Of a DNA stretch of 64,000 nt, positions 36,175-45,561 are shown piece after piece. Source of the stretch: Pseudomonas deceptionensis (lineage in GTDB: Bacteria; Pseudomonadota; Gammaproteobacteria; Pseudomonadales; Pseudomonadaceae); NCBI RefSeq assembly GCF_900106095.1, contig NZ_FNUD01000002.1, positions 2,377,501-2,441,500 of the forward strand, in the 5' to 3' direction. A program made the translations under genes and the position numbers. The number at the start of each line of letters is the position of its first letter. Positions within the stretch are counted from its first letter, which is position 1. The notes below the pieces were generated by a model. The model was not told the DNA's origin. It was given only the letters and a program-made list of their open reading frames with translations, and made no database searches.

Positions 36175-37632
36175 ATGAACGTCCAAATCTCACGTTTGCG
36201 TGGTCTGGTTGCCCTGTGCGGGCTGTTTGCGTCGTTTTCGGTCTGGGCGGTTGAAGACAACGCTGCGTTGATCAAGCAAGGCGAGTACGTGGCGCGTGCT
36301 GCCGACTGCGCCGCTTGTCACCGTACCGTGGAAAAGGGCGGTGCAGCCCTTTCCGGCGGGTATGCCATCGACTCACCAATGGGCCGGATCATCTCCAGCA
36401 ACATCACGCCGTCCAAGGCCTATGGCATTGGCGATTACACCGAGCAACAGCTGGCGGATGCCGTGCGCAAAGGGGTTAACGCCAAGGGTCAGAATCTTTA
36501 CCCGGCCATGCCGTACACCTCGTATCAGGGCATGAGCGATGCAGACATTCATGCGCTGTATGCGTACCTGCAGCAGGGTGTGAAACCGGTCGACATCCCG
36601 GTGGAGCCGACGCAGCTGGCGTTTCCGTTCAACATTCGGCCCCTGATGCTTGGCTGGAACCTGCTGTTTCTCGATAACCACGGCTTTGTTCCTGAAGACG
36701 GAGCCGATGCTCAGCAGGTACGTGGTCAGTATCTGGTCGACAACCTGGCGCACTGTGGCGCCTGCCACACCCCGCGCAATGCGTTGATGGCCGAGGACAA
36801 CAGCCGGTATCTGGCCGGCGCGGAGCTGGGCGGATGGATTGCGCCGAATATCACGTCCGATCACGCCACGGGCGTGGGCAGTTGGAGCGCTGATCAACTG
36901 GTTGGCTTCCTGAAAAACGGTCACGTCACCAACAAGGCGCAAGCGGCGGGTGGTATGGCTGAAGCGGTAGAGCACAGCCTGCGTTTTTTGACCGACGATG
37001 ATCTGCACGCCATGGCGAGCTACCTGAAAACGGTTCCGGCGATTGCCACTGGTAATCATGTGGCCAGCCACCCGCGCGAGGTGACGCCGATTGACATGAC
37101 CACGCTCGAAACGGGGCAGGGCGATCAGGCGACGCTGGCAGACGCCAGCGAAACCGACGGTGCGCGCCTTTACAACTCGGCATGCGCCAGTTGCCACGGG
37201 CGAGACGGGCAGGGCACCGTTGATGCGTTCTATCCTTCCTTGAGCCAAAACAGCGCCTTGACCGGTCAGCATGCCAATAACCTGGTGATGGCGATCATCG
37301 AAGGCATCGATCGCAAAGGTGCCGACCTTGAGGTCAACATGCCCGCCTTGGGTGATGACCTGAACGATCAGCAAGTTGCAGCCATCGCCAACTACAGCCT
37401 GCAACGCTTTGGTAACCCGCTGCTCAGTGTGGATGAGCAGACCGTGGCCAAATGGCGTCGTGGGGGTGATGCACCGTTGTTGGTAACGGCAATGCCTTAC
37501 GTGATGTGGGGCGGGGGCTTGCTGCTGTTGGTTTTGATCGTTTGGGGCTTGCTGGTGCGCAGCAAGCGCCGGCGCCAACGGGCCATTGAGGCCAAAAAGA
37601 CCGCTCTGAACCGGCGGTTCCACTCCCGTTGA
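36175..37632 (+). CDS. Triheme cytochrome c subunit of the dehydrogenase
   Basis: 485 residues. Signal peptide about 1-26. Three CxxCH heme sites: C45AAC48H, C194GAC197H and C337ASC340H. A single C-terminal transmembrane helix (MWGGGLLLLVLIVWGLLV) followed by a basic tail anchors the complex in the inner membrane. The architecture is that of gluconate/sorbitol/fructose dehydrogenase cytochromes, which pass electrons to ubiquinone. The ATG is 3 bp after the large-subunit stop. Confidence 0.92.
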   Translation: MNVQISRLRGLVALCGLFASFSVWAVEDNAALIKQGEYVARAADCAACHRTVEKGGAALSGGYAIDSPMGRIISSNITPSKAYGIGDYTEQQLADAVRKGVNAKGQNLYPAMPYTSYQGMSDADIHALYAYLQQGVKPVDIPVEPTQLAFPFNIRPLMLGWNLLFLDNHGFVPEDGADAQQVRGQYLVDNLAHCGACHTPRNALMAEDNSRYLAGAELGGWIAPNITSDHATGVGSWSADQLVGFLKNGHVTNKAQAAGGMAEAVEHSLRFLTDDDLHAMASYLKTVPAIATGNHVASHPREVTPIDMTTLETGQGDQATLADASETDGARLYNSACASCHGRDGQGTVDAFYPSLSQNSALTGQHANNLVMAIIEGIDRKGADLEVNMPALGDDLNDQQVAAIANYSLQRFGNPLLSVDEQTVAKWRRGGDAPLLVTAMPYVMWGGGLLLLVLIVWGLLVRSKRRRQRAIEAKKTALNRRFHSR

Positions 37633-37648
37633 GCTAACCTCACACCCT

Positions 37649-37674
37649 GCAGGAGCGCTGCCTGGCGCTCCTGC
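37649..37674. terminator. Hairpin after the dehydrogenase operon
   Basis: GCAGGAGCGC pairs with GCGCTCCTGC (10 bp) around TGCCTG, 16 bp after the cytochrome stop. Followed by AAAA, so it may be a REP-like element as much as a terminator. Confidence 0.6.
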
Positions 37675-37787
37675 AAAAGCGGCTTGGTGTGCAGCATCCG
37701 ACCGTGCCGGTTTTTAGACCGTTCGATGAAGAAGTGTTCATCAGGGGTATCGATGCCGCAGTCGCTCAGAGTGAACGGGTTGATCCC

Positions 37788-37810
37788 ATCGCCGGCAAGC
37801 CGGCTCCCAC
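37788..37810 (-). repeat. REP sequence of the P. fluorescens type
   Basis: On the minus strand GTGGGAGCCGGCTTGCCGGCGAT, the common REP core of P. fluorescens-group genomes with the palindrome GCCGGCTTGCCGGC. A single copy between the cytochrome and LtrA genes; the only one of this family I found in the window. Confidence 0.85.
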
Positions 37811-37835
37811 AGACCGCTCTGGAAAAGGATTAACC

Positions 37836-39011
37836 ATGCCCCAATCCCGCACCCTGTTACGTGGTCGCGGCAGTCAGGACAGTGGCAAGGTCGGCATGGT
37901 CGAGCTGTTTTTCGACCTGGTGTTTGTGTTTGCCGTCACCCAGCTGTCCCATTCACTGCTGGCCGACTTGTCGCTGCAAGGGGCGGCGCATGTGGCGTTG
38001 CTGATGGTCGCGGTGTGGTGGGTGTGGATATTTACCTCGTGGGTGACCAACTGGCTCGACCCGGAGCGCATTGCAATCCGGGTGGGGCTGTTTGTGTTGA
38101 TGGTGGCCGGTTTGCTGCTGTCGGCTTCGATCCCCCATGCGTTCACCGATCGCGGGCTGTTGTTCGCCGGGGCCTATGTGTTTATGCAGGTCGGGCGTTC
38201 GGCTTATGCGATTTGGGCTGTGCGCGGCGAGCCTCCCGGGTTGTCCCGCAACTTTCAGCGCATTTTGCTCTGGATGTTGTTTTCGGGTGTGTTCTGGATC
38301 TCGGGTGCCTTGCTTGAGGGGCATCAACGACTGGCCTGCTGGGCGCTGGCGCTGGGGATTGAGCTGGTCTCGCCCTCCGTGTTTTTCTGGGTGCCGGGGT
38401 TAGGGGCGTCAACCCTCAAGGACTGGAACGTTGAAGGCAACCACATGGCCGAGCGCTGCGGCCTGTTTGTGATTATTGCCCTGGGCGAATCCTTGCTGGT
38501 CACCGGCGCCACCTTCGCCCAGCAAAGCTTGAGCCTGGAAGGCTTTGCGGCATTTTTAACCGCCGTACTGGGCAGCATCGCCCTGTGGTGGATCTACTTC
38601 GACAGCGGCGCCGAACGCGCGCATCACCGCATCGCTCATTCCAACGATCCGGGCCGGCAGGCTCGCATGGCGTACACCTACCTGCATCTGCTGATCATTG
38701 CCGGGGTGATTGTCAGCGCGGTGGCGGATGAGCTGGTGTTGGTGCACCCCGGACACGTCAGCCAGGCAGCCGTGGTGACGATCATGGGCGGGCCGTTTCT
38801 GTTTTTGCTCGGCTGTGCCTTGTTCAAGTGGGTGATGTCGGACAGGCCGCTGCCGCCGTTTTCGCATCTGGGCGGGTTGGCGCTCTTGCTGATGTTGCTG
38901 GGGGCGGCGTTGGCCCAAGTGTTTTCAGCCTTGGCGCTGGGGGCGTTGACCACGCTGATCCTGATTATCGTGGCCGCCTGGGAGGCGGCTTCGTTGCGTC
39001 CAAAAGTTTAG
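37836..39011 (+). CDS. Low-temperature requirement A (LtrA) family membrane protein
   Basis: 391 residues, about 11-12 predicted transmembrane helices. The N-terminal VELFFDLVFVFAVTQLSHSL is the LtrA family signature, and MAERCGLFVIIALGESLLVTG a second conserved block. The family is named from a Listeria mutant unable to grow in the cold; its biochemical role is unknown. ATG at 37836 with AAAGGA 7 nt before; the longer frame from 37689 would read through the REP palindrome and is rejected. Single gene. Confidence 0.88.
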   Translation: MPQSRTLLRGRGSQDSGKVGMVELFFDLVFVFAVTQLSHSLLADLSLQGAAHVALLMVAVWWVWIFTSWVTNWLDPERIAIRVGLFVLMVAGLLLSASIPHAFTDRGLLFAGAYVFMQVGRSAYAIWAVRGEPPGLSRNFQRILLWMLFSGVFWISGALLEGHQRLACWALALGIELVSPSVFFWVPGLGASTLKDWNVEGNHMAERCGLFVIIALGESLLVTGATFAQQSLSLEGFAAFLTAVLGSIALWWIYFDSGAERAHHRIAHSNDPGRQARMAYTYLHLLIIAGVIVSAVADELVLVHPGHVSQAAVVTIMGGPFLFLLGCALFKWVMSDRPLPPFSHLGGLALLLMLLGAALAQVFSALALGALTTLILIIVAAWEAASLRPKV

Positions 39012-39371
39012 CCATCCCACAACCAAAGGTCTGAAAGTCTGTGTTGCACACCGGTGCATTGCCGTGTGAGGCTAAGGCTTCTTAGTGGTCTCAGGATGAA
39101 GGTATGGGCTGTTTGCAGGGAGGGCTTGATCGCTACAGCGTGTCGCAGCCTCCCGGATTGCGCCTTGGGTCAGTCCGTACCTTGATTCAATCGGTTTCCA
39201 TCCTTTGCATCCTCCCTTCAAAACTGGCCTTTTGGGCCCTGTTTCATTGCCGGCATGCCCGCCCGCCGGATGCTCGTATTTCCCGTTGAGTCTTGTGTGC
39301 CTGCGCCCTTGAGGGTGCGGCCAAAATGGCGTGCCTGTGCGCCTGCCTGATACGAAATTACGAGTATTCCC
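39012..39371. other. Intergenic region, LtrA gene to glutamine-synthetase-family gene
   Basis: 360 bp. I find no gene, repeat family member or clear promoter. The stretch 39327-39341 faintly recalls a sigma-54 site but the GG-GC spacing is wrong. The region just before the ATG at 39372 is AT-richer (TACGAAATTACGAGTATTCC) and may hold the translation signal ACGAG. Confidence 0.4.
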
Positions 39372-40751
39372 ATGAGTGCCATCACTGCGTTTGCCCCGCT
39401 GCAAGAAGCCCTGGATTTTCTGGAACTGAACCCGGATATCGAGATGTTCGAGCTGTTCATCATCGATAACAACGGCGTGCCCCGGGGCAAGTTGTTGCAC
39501 CGTGACGAGCTGCTGGCGGTCTATGAGAGCGGCCGGCCGCTGCCGAGCACAATTCTGGGGTTGAGCATCAATGGCGATGATGTGGAAAACACCGGTCTGG
39601 TGTGGGATGTGGGCGATATCGACTGCCGTGCATACCCCGTCAGCGGCAGTTTGCAGCGCATGCCGTGGCGCCTGATTCCGACGGCAGCGGTGCAAGTGAG
39701 CATGCACCCGCAGCAGGGCATGCCTGCAACCGTGGCAGACCCCCGGCACTTGTTGGCCAAGGTCATCGACGGGCTCAAGGCGGACGGTTACTACCCGGTG
39801 ATGGCCGCGGAGCTGGAGTTTTATCTGCTCGATCAGCAACGTGACAGTCACGGTCGCCCGCAACCGGCGCGCGATGCCGATGGTCAGCGCCCGCGAGCCA
39901 CACAGGTATACGGCTTGCGTGAGCTGGAGCAGATCGAACCGTTTTTGGCCGACCTGTACAGCGCCTGCAAGTTGCAAGGAATCCCGGCGCGCACGGCGAT
40001 TTCCGAGTACGCACCGGGGCAGGTGGAGATCACTCTGGAGCACCGCAGCGACGCCTTGCAGGCCATGGACGAAGCGGTGCGCTACAAGCGTCTGGTCAAG
40101 GGCGTGGCACACAAGCACGGGATGGTCGCCTGTTTTATGGCCAAACCGTTTGATGACCTGGCCGGTACGGGCATGCACATGCATGTGAGCCTGGCCGACA
40201 AAGAGGGCAACAACCTGTTCGCCAGCGAAGCGCCGGACGGTACGCCGTTGCTCAGGCAGGCGGTGGGCGGAATGCTCAGCACCTTGCTGGATTCGTTGTT
40301 GATGTTTTGCCCGAATGCCAACTCCTACCGCCGCTTTCAGAGCAACAGCTATGCGCCGCTGGCCGCGACCTGGGGTGTGGATAACCGTACCGTGAGTTTG
40401 CGGGTGCCGGGCGGGCCGGCTTTTTCACGGCATATCGAACACCGGATTTGTGGTGCAGATGCCAACCCGTACCTGGCCGCTGCTGCCATTCTGGCCGGGA
40501 TTCATCGCGGCATTCGTGAGCAGCTTGATCCGGGGGCACCGGTTGAAGGCAATGGCTATGCCCAGGCCACCGAAATGCTGCCCACCGACTGGTTGACCAC
40601 CCTGCGTGCACTGCAAGGCTCGGAGTGGGCGAAAGAGGCGTTCGGGCCCGAGTTTCTCAAGGTGTACCTGGCGGTGAAGAATTCCGAGTACCGGCAGTTC
40701 ATGGGGGAAGTGGGCGAGCAGGACTGGCGCTGGTATTTGCACCAGGCATAG
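39372..40751 (+). CDS. Glutamine-synthetase-family ligase (gamma-glutamylpolyamine synthetase-like)
   Basis: 459 residues of the glutamine synthetase fold. The N-terminal domain MFELFIIDNNGVPRGKLLHR and catalytic segments AAELEFYLLD, PGQVEITLEH, GTGMHMHVSL (ATP/metal site), NSYRRF and NRTVSLRVPG are all present. It belongs to the GlnA-like group that includes PuuA/PauA, which join glutamate to putrescine, cadaverine or other amines for catabolism; the amine cannot be read from sequence. No puuBCD-type genes adjoin it here. Weak ribosome site before ATG 39372. Confidence 0.85.
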   Translation: MSAITAFAPLQEALDFLELNPDIEMFELFIIDNNGVPRGKLLHRDELLAVYESGRPLPSTILGLSINGDDVENTGLVWDVGDIDCRAYPVSGSLQRMPWRLIPTAAVQVSMHPQQGMPATVADPRHLLAKVIDGLKADGYYPVMAAELEFYLLDQQRDSHGRPQPARDADGQRPRATQVYGLRELEQIEPFLADLYSACKLQGIPARTAISEYAPGQVEITLEHRSDALQAMDEAVRYKRLVKGVAHKHGMVACFMAKPFDDLAGTGMHMHVSLADKEGNNLFASEAPDGTPLLRQAVGGMLSTLLDSLLMFCPNANSYRRFQSNSYAPLAATWGVDNRTVSLRVPGGPAFSRHIEHRICGADANPYLAAAAILAGIHRGIREQLDPGAPVEGNGYAQATEMLPTDWLTTLRALQGSEWAKEAFGPEFLKVYLAVKNSEYRQFMGEVGEQDWRWYLHQA

Positions 40752-40870
40752 GTTTTTGGCCCGCTTTATCTGCCCGATCCCATTGTTTTTCATGCTTTTC
40801 TGACAATTTTTTCACTGGCGTCCCGTTAACCTCTGTGCAGATCATCATCAAACACAAGAGTTCGCGGGCC

Positions 40871-41521
40871 ATGTCATCGCAACTACCGTCTACCCGTATT
40901 GAGCTTGAGTTCGCCGAGCGTTACGACCGCGAGCATGCGAAGGTTTGCCTGCAGGCACGGCCGCAAGGGCTCGTGCGCAGGCTGGCCTTGTGGCGCGAAA
41001 AGCGTCTGGTTCGTCGTGCGCTCAAGGTGGCGGGCGAGCCCGGTCTGGTCCTGGATCTGGCCTGTGGTGCCGGGCGTTTCTGGCCGGTGCTGGCCGAGCA
41101 CGGCAACCGGGTGATTCTGGCGGCGGACTCTTCACAAGGTATGCTGGAGCACGCCCGTACTCATCATTCCGCCAGTCTGCTGGCGCGCATCAAGCTGTTT
41201 CAAAGCTCGGTGTTCTCCATCGACATGTCCGAAAACGCGGTGGACTGCATCTTCTGCATGCAGCTGTTCCACCATGTGCGTGACAGTGAGCACCGGTTGG
41301 CGATTTTGCGTGAGTTGCACCGGGTCAGCCGTGACAGCCTGATCCTGTCGGTACCGGTTGGTCGTTCGTCGGCTCAGGCCAATGACCCGCAACGTATCGT
41401 GGTGAGCAAGGCCGAGATTGAAGCCCAGTTTGCAGTGGCAGGTTTCAGCATCCTCAAGCAATACGAAGTGCTGCCCGGTTGTGACATGGGCAGCATCTAT
41501 ATCTTGCGCAAAGAGACTTAA
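40871..41521 (+). CDS. Class I SAM-dependent methyltransferase
   Basis: 216 residues. SAM-binding motif I VLDLACGAGRFWPVLAEHG, the acidic post-I motif (ILAADSSQGMLEHAR) and DCIFCMQLFHHVRDSEHR in place of motif IV. Start ATG at 40871, 119 bp after the ligase gene. The last 4 bp overlap the convergent beta-lactamase gene. The substrate is unknown; the sequence resembles small Methyltransf_11 proteins. Confidence 0.83.
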   Translation: MSSQLPSTRIELEFAERYDREHAKVCLQARPQGLVRRLALWREKRLVRRALKVAGEPGLVLDLACGAGRFWPVLAEHGNRVILAADSSQGMLEHARTHHSASLLARIKLFQSSVFSIDMSENAVDCIFCMQLFHHVRDSEHRLAILRELHRVSRDSLILSVPVGRSSAQANDPQRIVVSKAEIEAQFAVAGFSILKQYEVLPGCDMGSIYILRKET

Positions 41522-42678
41522 TTCAGGGCTTTGAGAATCTGGTACGCCAACTCGACCCGTGCGTCGTTGGGGTAGTTTTTGTTGGCCAGGATAACGATTG
41601 CCTTTTGCTCGGCCGGCACGAAGACCGCATACGCGCCAAAGCCGTTGGTTGAGCCGGTCTTGTTGACCCATACCGCTTGCTGTGGCGCCAGGGGCGGATT
41701 GAGGGCGATGGCGTCATTATTCTCGTAGGCCATTTTGTTTGAGTTACCCACCAGCAGCGACTTGAGCTCGACAGGGTAGGGGTACTGTTCCCAGATCAGG
41801 TCCTGAGTCATGGGGCCTACCCGGAAATAACCTGTACGGGTGTCGGTCAATGCGCGGCGAAGGTCCGTGCCGAGCTTGCCCTGTCCCAAACTCAACTCCG
41901 TAAAGTGGATCAGGTCGCGGGCCGTGGTCTTCAGGCCGTAGGCTTCGTTGCCGAGCACGCCGGGGGTCAGCCTGACCGGTTCGTCCTGCTTGTTGTAACC
42001 CTGGGCATAGAGCCCCATTTTGCTCGCCGGCACGGTGAGATAGCTGCTTTCAAGCCCCAGAGCCGGGAACAGTTGTTGCTCCATCGCCTGGTCAAAAGGC
42101 ATGTTCATGCTCTTGGCGGCAATCATGCCGAGCATGCCAATGCTGGGGTTGGCATAGCTTCTTTGTGTACCTGCGGGATACACCGGTTTCCAGGTTTTGA
42201 GGTAATCCATCAGCTGCTGTTCGTTCTGCACGCTGTCCGGGACCTGCAGCGGGAACCCGCCTGCCGTATGGGTGGCCAGATGGCTCAGCATCACCTTGCC
42301 AAAAGGCGTGCCCTCAAGCGCGGGCACATACTTGGCAACCGTGTCCGTGAGCGACAGCTGGCCCTTGGCCTGGGCATAAGTGGCCAGGGTGGCGGTAAAC
42401 ACTTTACTGACGGAACCCACTTCAAATAGCGTGTCGGGGGTCACGGGGGCGAGGGTAGTTTTTGAGGCCACGCCGAAGGTGTAGAAGTGGTGCTTGCCAT
42501 TGACGCTGACCGCGATGACCAGGCCGGGCACGGCGTATTGTTGCATCACGTGCCTGGCGCCGTTTTGCACCACAGCATCGAGCTTGGGTTCAGGCGTTTG
42601 TGCCAGGGCCACATTGGCAAAAGCACAAAGGCCTGCCATCGAGAGCGCAATAGCTGACAGCTTGCGGGACATTTGCAT
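41518..42678 (-). CDS. ampC: Class C (AmpC-type) beta-lactamase
   Basis: 386 residues. Signal peptide 1-26 (CAFANVALAQ). Class C active-site triads are intact: S89-V-S-K92 (nucleophile Ser), Y175-A-N177, and K340-T-G342 (NKTGSTNGFG). The start at 42678 has GAGGA 9 nt before it. Usually a divergent ampR lies beside ampC in Pseudomonas; here the upstream gene is rnd, and no LysR gene is nearby, so induction through the NagZ/anhydromuropeptide route is uncertain. Periplasmic cephalosporinase activity is expected from the motifs. Confidence 0.94.
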   Translation of the reverse strand: MQMSRKLSAIALSMAGLCAFANVALAQTPEPKLDAVVQNGARHVMQQYAVPGLVIAVSVNGKHHFYTFGVASKTTLAPVTPDTLFEVGSVSKVFTATLATYAQAKGQLSLTDTVAKYVPALEGTPFGKVMLSHLATHTAGGFPLQVPDSVQNEQQLMDYLKTWKPVYPAGTQRSYANPSIGMLGMIAAKSMNMPFDQAMEQQLFPALGLESSYLTVPASKMGLYAQGYNKQDEPVRLTPGVLGNEAYGLKTTARDLIHFTELSLGQGKLGTDLRRALTDTRTGYFRVGPMTQDLIWEQYPYPVELKSLLVGNSNKMAYENNDAIALNPPLAPQQAVWVNKTGSTNGFGAYAVFVPAEQKAIVILANKNYPNDARVELAYQILKALN

Positions 42679-42887
42679 TGGGTTATCCTCGTTTTTTGTA
42701 CGGCGCAAATTTACTCGCGTCCTTGCGCGGCGACTCTACCTGCTTGTCACATAATGTGTTGTAACGAAGTATGTTGGCTGTGGGTCCGGGCAACCTACGC
42801 TTAAAGACGGTGTTTGGATGCCGGTTGCAGATTGGAATCTTGTAGGGTTTTTCGTGAACAACATTGCGAATCAATGTCGGGAAAACT

Positions 42888-42917
42888 CTGGCGGCGATAT
42901 ATCTGGCGGCGATATAT
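42888..42917 (+). repeat. 15-bp tandem duplication in the rnd promoter region
   Basis: CTGGCGGCGATATAT occurs twice head to tail. The second copy leads into TATACT (42915-42920), a good -10 box for rnd 28 bp before its start codon. Confidence 0.8.
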
Positions 42918-42947
42918 ACTGCGCGCCATTCTTCAAGGGAGAGCCGT

Positions 42948-44081
42948 GTGGCCATCGATATTCACTGGATTCGCGACAACGATAGCCTCGGCCAACATTG
43001 CGCCGAATGGCAGCATTTGCCGTTCGTAGCCCTCGACACCGAATTTATGCGGGTCGACACCTTTTACCCTATTGCCGGCCTGATTCAGATTGGCGACGGC
43101 ACCCGGGCTTATCTGATTGACCCGTTGACCATCGACAACTGGCAGCCCCTGTCGGCATTGCTTGAAAATCCGTCGGTGGTCAAAGTACTGCACGCCTGCA
43201 GCGAAGATCTTGAGGTTTTACTGCGCCTGACCGGCAGTCTGCCGGTGCCACTGTTCGATACCCAGCTGGCAGCTGCCTACCTGAACCTGGGCTTCTCCAT
43301 GGGTTATTCGCGTTTGGTCAAGGAAGTGCTCGACCTCGACCTGCCCAAAGGCGAAACCCGCTCCGACTGGCTGCAACGCCCGCTGTCGGAAACCCAGATC
43401 AGCTACGCCGCCGAAGATGCCCAGCATCTGGCGGAGGTGTATGTGCTGCTGCGTCCGCGTCTGTCGGATGAAAAGTACGACTGGGTGCTGGAGGACGGCG
43501 CCGAGCTGGTCGCCAACCTGCGCCGTGAAGTGGACCCGTACGAGGTGTACCGCGAAGCCAAACTGGCGTGGAAGCTTTCAAGGGATCAACTGGCCGTGCT
43601 GCGCGAAATTTGCGCCTGGCGCGAACATGAAGCCCGTGCCCGTGATCTGCCGCGTAACCGCGTCATACGCGAGCACGCATTGTGGCCGTTGGCCAAAACC
43701 CAGCCTGACAATCTGGTCGCGCTGGCGCGTATTGAAGACATGCACCCGCGCACCGTGCGTCAGGATGGCGAATTCCTGCTTGATCTGATCAAGCGTGCTG
43801 GCAGCCTGCCGCCGGATCAATGGCCGCCTGCCGTACCGGAACCTTTGCCAGTGGAAGCTGCGCTGTTGATCAAGCGCATGCGTGCCATTGGCCAGGCACA
43901 GGCCGAGCGCCTGAACATCGCGCCGGAACTGATGCTGCGCAAGAAAACCCTGGAAGCCCTGCTTAAAAGTGGCTTCCCCAATGGCCCTTATCAATTGCCG
44001 GACTCACTGCGCGGTTGGCGCCGTGAGCTGATGGGTCAGGCCTTGCTCGATAGCCTGGCCACCGCTGGAGAACCGTCTTGA
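42948..44081 (+). CDS. rnd: Ribonuclease D
   Basis: 377 residues. 3'-exonuclease for tRNA maturation. DEDD motifs: D-x-E in [10 protein letters not shown] in [10 protein letters not shown], and Y-x3-D in SYAAEDAQH; two C-terminal HRDC domains follow ([20 protein letters not shown]). The start codon is GTG at 42948 with AAGGGAGA 6 nt before; an in-frame ATG at 42864 is upstream of the presumed promoter. ycgL overlaps the stop by 4 bp. Confidence 0.95.
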   Translation: MAIDIHWIRDNDSLGQHCAEWQHLPFVALDTEFMRVDTFYPIAGLIQIGDGTRAYLIDPLTIDNWQPLSALLENPSVVKVLHACSEDLEVLLRLTGSLPVPLFDTQLAAAYLNLGFSMGYSRLVKEVLDLDLPKGETRSDWLQRPLSETQISYAAEDAQHLAEVYVLLRPRLSDEKYDWVLEDGAELVANLRREVDPYEVYREAKLAWKLSRDQLAVLREICAWREHEARARDLPRNRVIREHALWPLAKTQPDNLVALARIEDMHPRTVRQDGEFLLDLIKRAGSLPPDQWPPAVPEPLPVEAALLIKRMRAIGQAQAERLNIAPELMLRKKTLEALLKSGFPNGPYQLPDSLRGWRRELMGQALLDSLATAGEPS

Positions 44082-44371
44082 AACGTATTTGTTCGATCTA
44101 CCGCAGCCTCAAACGCAACGAAATGTACCTTTATGTGCTCAAGGCCGATGCCCTGGAGCGTGTGCCGGAAACCTTGCTGGCCGCTTTTGGCAAGCCGCAC
44201 CACGCCTTTGACCTGGTGCTGAGCCCCGAGCGCGCCCTGTCCCGCGAGGACATTCACAAGGTGCTGGAAAACCTGGATACCCAGGGCTATCACTTGCAAA
44301 TGCCTCCGGCCGAAGACGAATATATCGAGCACTTGCCTGAAGAGCTGTTGCGTCGCAACGACCCGATGTAA
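44078..44371 (+). CDS. ycgL: YcgL-domain protein
   Basis: 97 residues, [20 protein letters not shown] onward, the conserved YcgL fold. Function not established. ATGA overlap with rnd shows translational coupling, the usual arrangement in Pseudomonas, so it may act in RNA processing with RNase D (inference). Confidence 0.93.
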   Translation: MKRICSIYRSLKRNEMYLYVLKADALERVPETLLAAFGKPHHAFDLVLSPERALSREDIHKVLENLDTQGYHLQMPPAEDEYIEHLPEELLRRNDPM

Positions 44372-44497
44372 GTGCAACGCCAGGTGCCCGGTTCCGGGCG
44401 CCTGTCTCAAACGGACTCATATTGATTGGCGGTGGCCGAACGTGACGAGGCAAACCTCGGCGACGGGTGCTGGCAGTGGTTTAGAAAGGTTAGAAAC

Positions 44498-45430
44498 ATG
44501 CGTGTCCTGATTGCCGAGAACGACTACCCGCTGTACGCCAGGCTTTTGCAGCAAGCCGCCCCCGATCTGGAAGTGCAGACCAGCGGCGACTCGGCGCAAT
44601 TGGCGAAAATGGCCGCCGAGTGCCCGGTGTGGCTAGGCCAGCCGGATCTGTTGGCGACCCTGTTGCGCCAGGGGCACAAGCCACAGTGGCTGCAATCGAC
44701 CTGGGCCGGCATCACCCCGTTACTGGCCGAAGGTCTGACTCGCGATTACCGGCTGACACGTGCAGTGGGTATTTTTGGCCAGGTGATGGCTGAATATGTC
44801 TTGACCTACATGCTCGGTCACGAGCGTGAAGTCATGGCCCGGCTGGTCAGCCAGGTCGAGCGCAAGTGGGACAACCGCATGGGCCAGAGCCTGGTCGGGC
44901 GCAAGGTTCTGATCGTTGGGGCCGGGGACATTGGCCAGACCGTGGCGCAGTTTCTGCTGCCGTTTGGTGTTGAGCTGTACGCCATCGCCAGCAGCGCCCG
45001 AGAGCAGGCACCGTTTGCAGAAGTGGCGACCTTGAGTGATCTGCCGCGGCTGGTGGGCCAGATGGACTACGTGGTCAATTTGCTGCCAAACACTGCACAG
45101 ACCCATGACCTGTACGATGCCGAGCTGTTTGCGCAGTTCAATCCCAACGGCGTGTTCATCAACGCTGGGCGCGGTGTGGCAGTGGTCGATGCCGACCTGG
45201 TGGAGGCCTTGCGTCAGGGGCATCTGGCGGGCGCGATTATCGACGTGTGCCGTCAGGAGCCGTTGCCGGCCAAGCATCCATTCTGGACTGCCTGGGGCTT
45301 GCTGCTGACAGGTCACAGCTCTGCACCCACTTCGCCGTCGTTGATGGTGCAACTGTTTGTCGACAACGTGCGGGCGTATCAGGCAGACCAGCCTATGCGT
45401 GGCGAAGTGGATTTCGACCGCGGGTATTGA
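44498..45430 (+). CDS. D-isomer 2-hydroxyacid dehydrogenase
   Basis: 310 residues. NAD(P)-binding Rossmann motif VLIVGAGDIGQTVAQ, substrate Arg in INAGRGVAVVD, Glu in IDVCRQEPLP and catalytic His in GHSSAPT. Close to the GhrA-like glyoxylate/hydroxypyruvate reductases by length and layout. Start ATG at 44498, AAAGG 10 nt before. Single gene, ending 9 bp before a palindromic repeat. Substrate uncertain. Confidence 0.87.
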   Translation: MRVLIAENDYPLYARLLQQAAPDLEVQTSGDSAQLAKMAAECPVWLGQPDLLATLLRQGHKPQWLQSTWAGITPLLAEGLTRDYRLTRAVGIFGQVMAEYVLTYMLGHEREVMARLVSQVERKWDNRMGQSLVGRKVLIVGAGDIGQTVAQFLLPFGVELYAIASSAREQAPFAEVATLSDLPRLVGQMDYVVNLLPNTAQTHDLYDAELFAQFNPNGVFINAGRGVAVVDADLVEALRQGHLAGAIIDVCRQEPLPAKHPFWTAWGLLLTGHSSAPTSPSLMVQLFVDNVRAYQADQPMRGEVDFDRGY

Positions 45431-45439
45431 GGCATCCCT

Positions 45440-45550
45440 GTCGCCGCTGCCGCAGGCTGCGATAAGGTCCGCAGGACCTTCGCTTTTAAAAGCAGGATCG
45501 CTGCGCCGCAGTGGCGCACCCCATCCATCGCAGCCTTCGGCAGCGGCTAC
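45440..45550. repeat. GTAGCCGCTG-type palindromic repeat, short class (copy 6)
   Basis: 111 bp; left GTCGCCGCTGCCGCAGGCTG then CGAT, right ATCG then CAGCCTTCGGCAGCGGCTAC. The interior GGTCCGCAGGACC hairpin and GCTTTTAAAAGC palindrome are shared with other short-class copies. Between convergent genes. Confidence 0.88.
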
Positions 45551-45561
45551 ACGTTTTGCAT

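Noticed and set aside
37689-37835. Longer N terminus for the LtrA-type protein
   Set aside because: The added 49 codons read through the REP palindrome and lack a ribosome site, while AAAGGA precedes the ATG at 37836.
39327-39341. Possible sigma-54 promoter TGGCGTGCCTGTGCG
   Set aside because: The GG and GC elements are separated by 9 rather than 10 bases and the TTGC half is not conserved.
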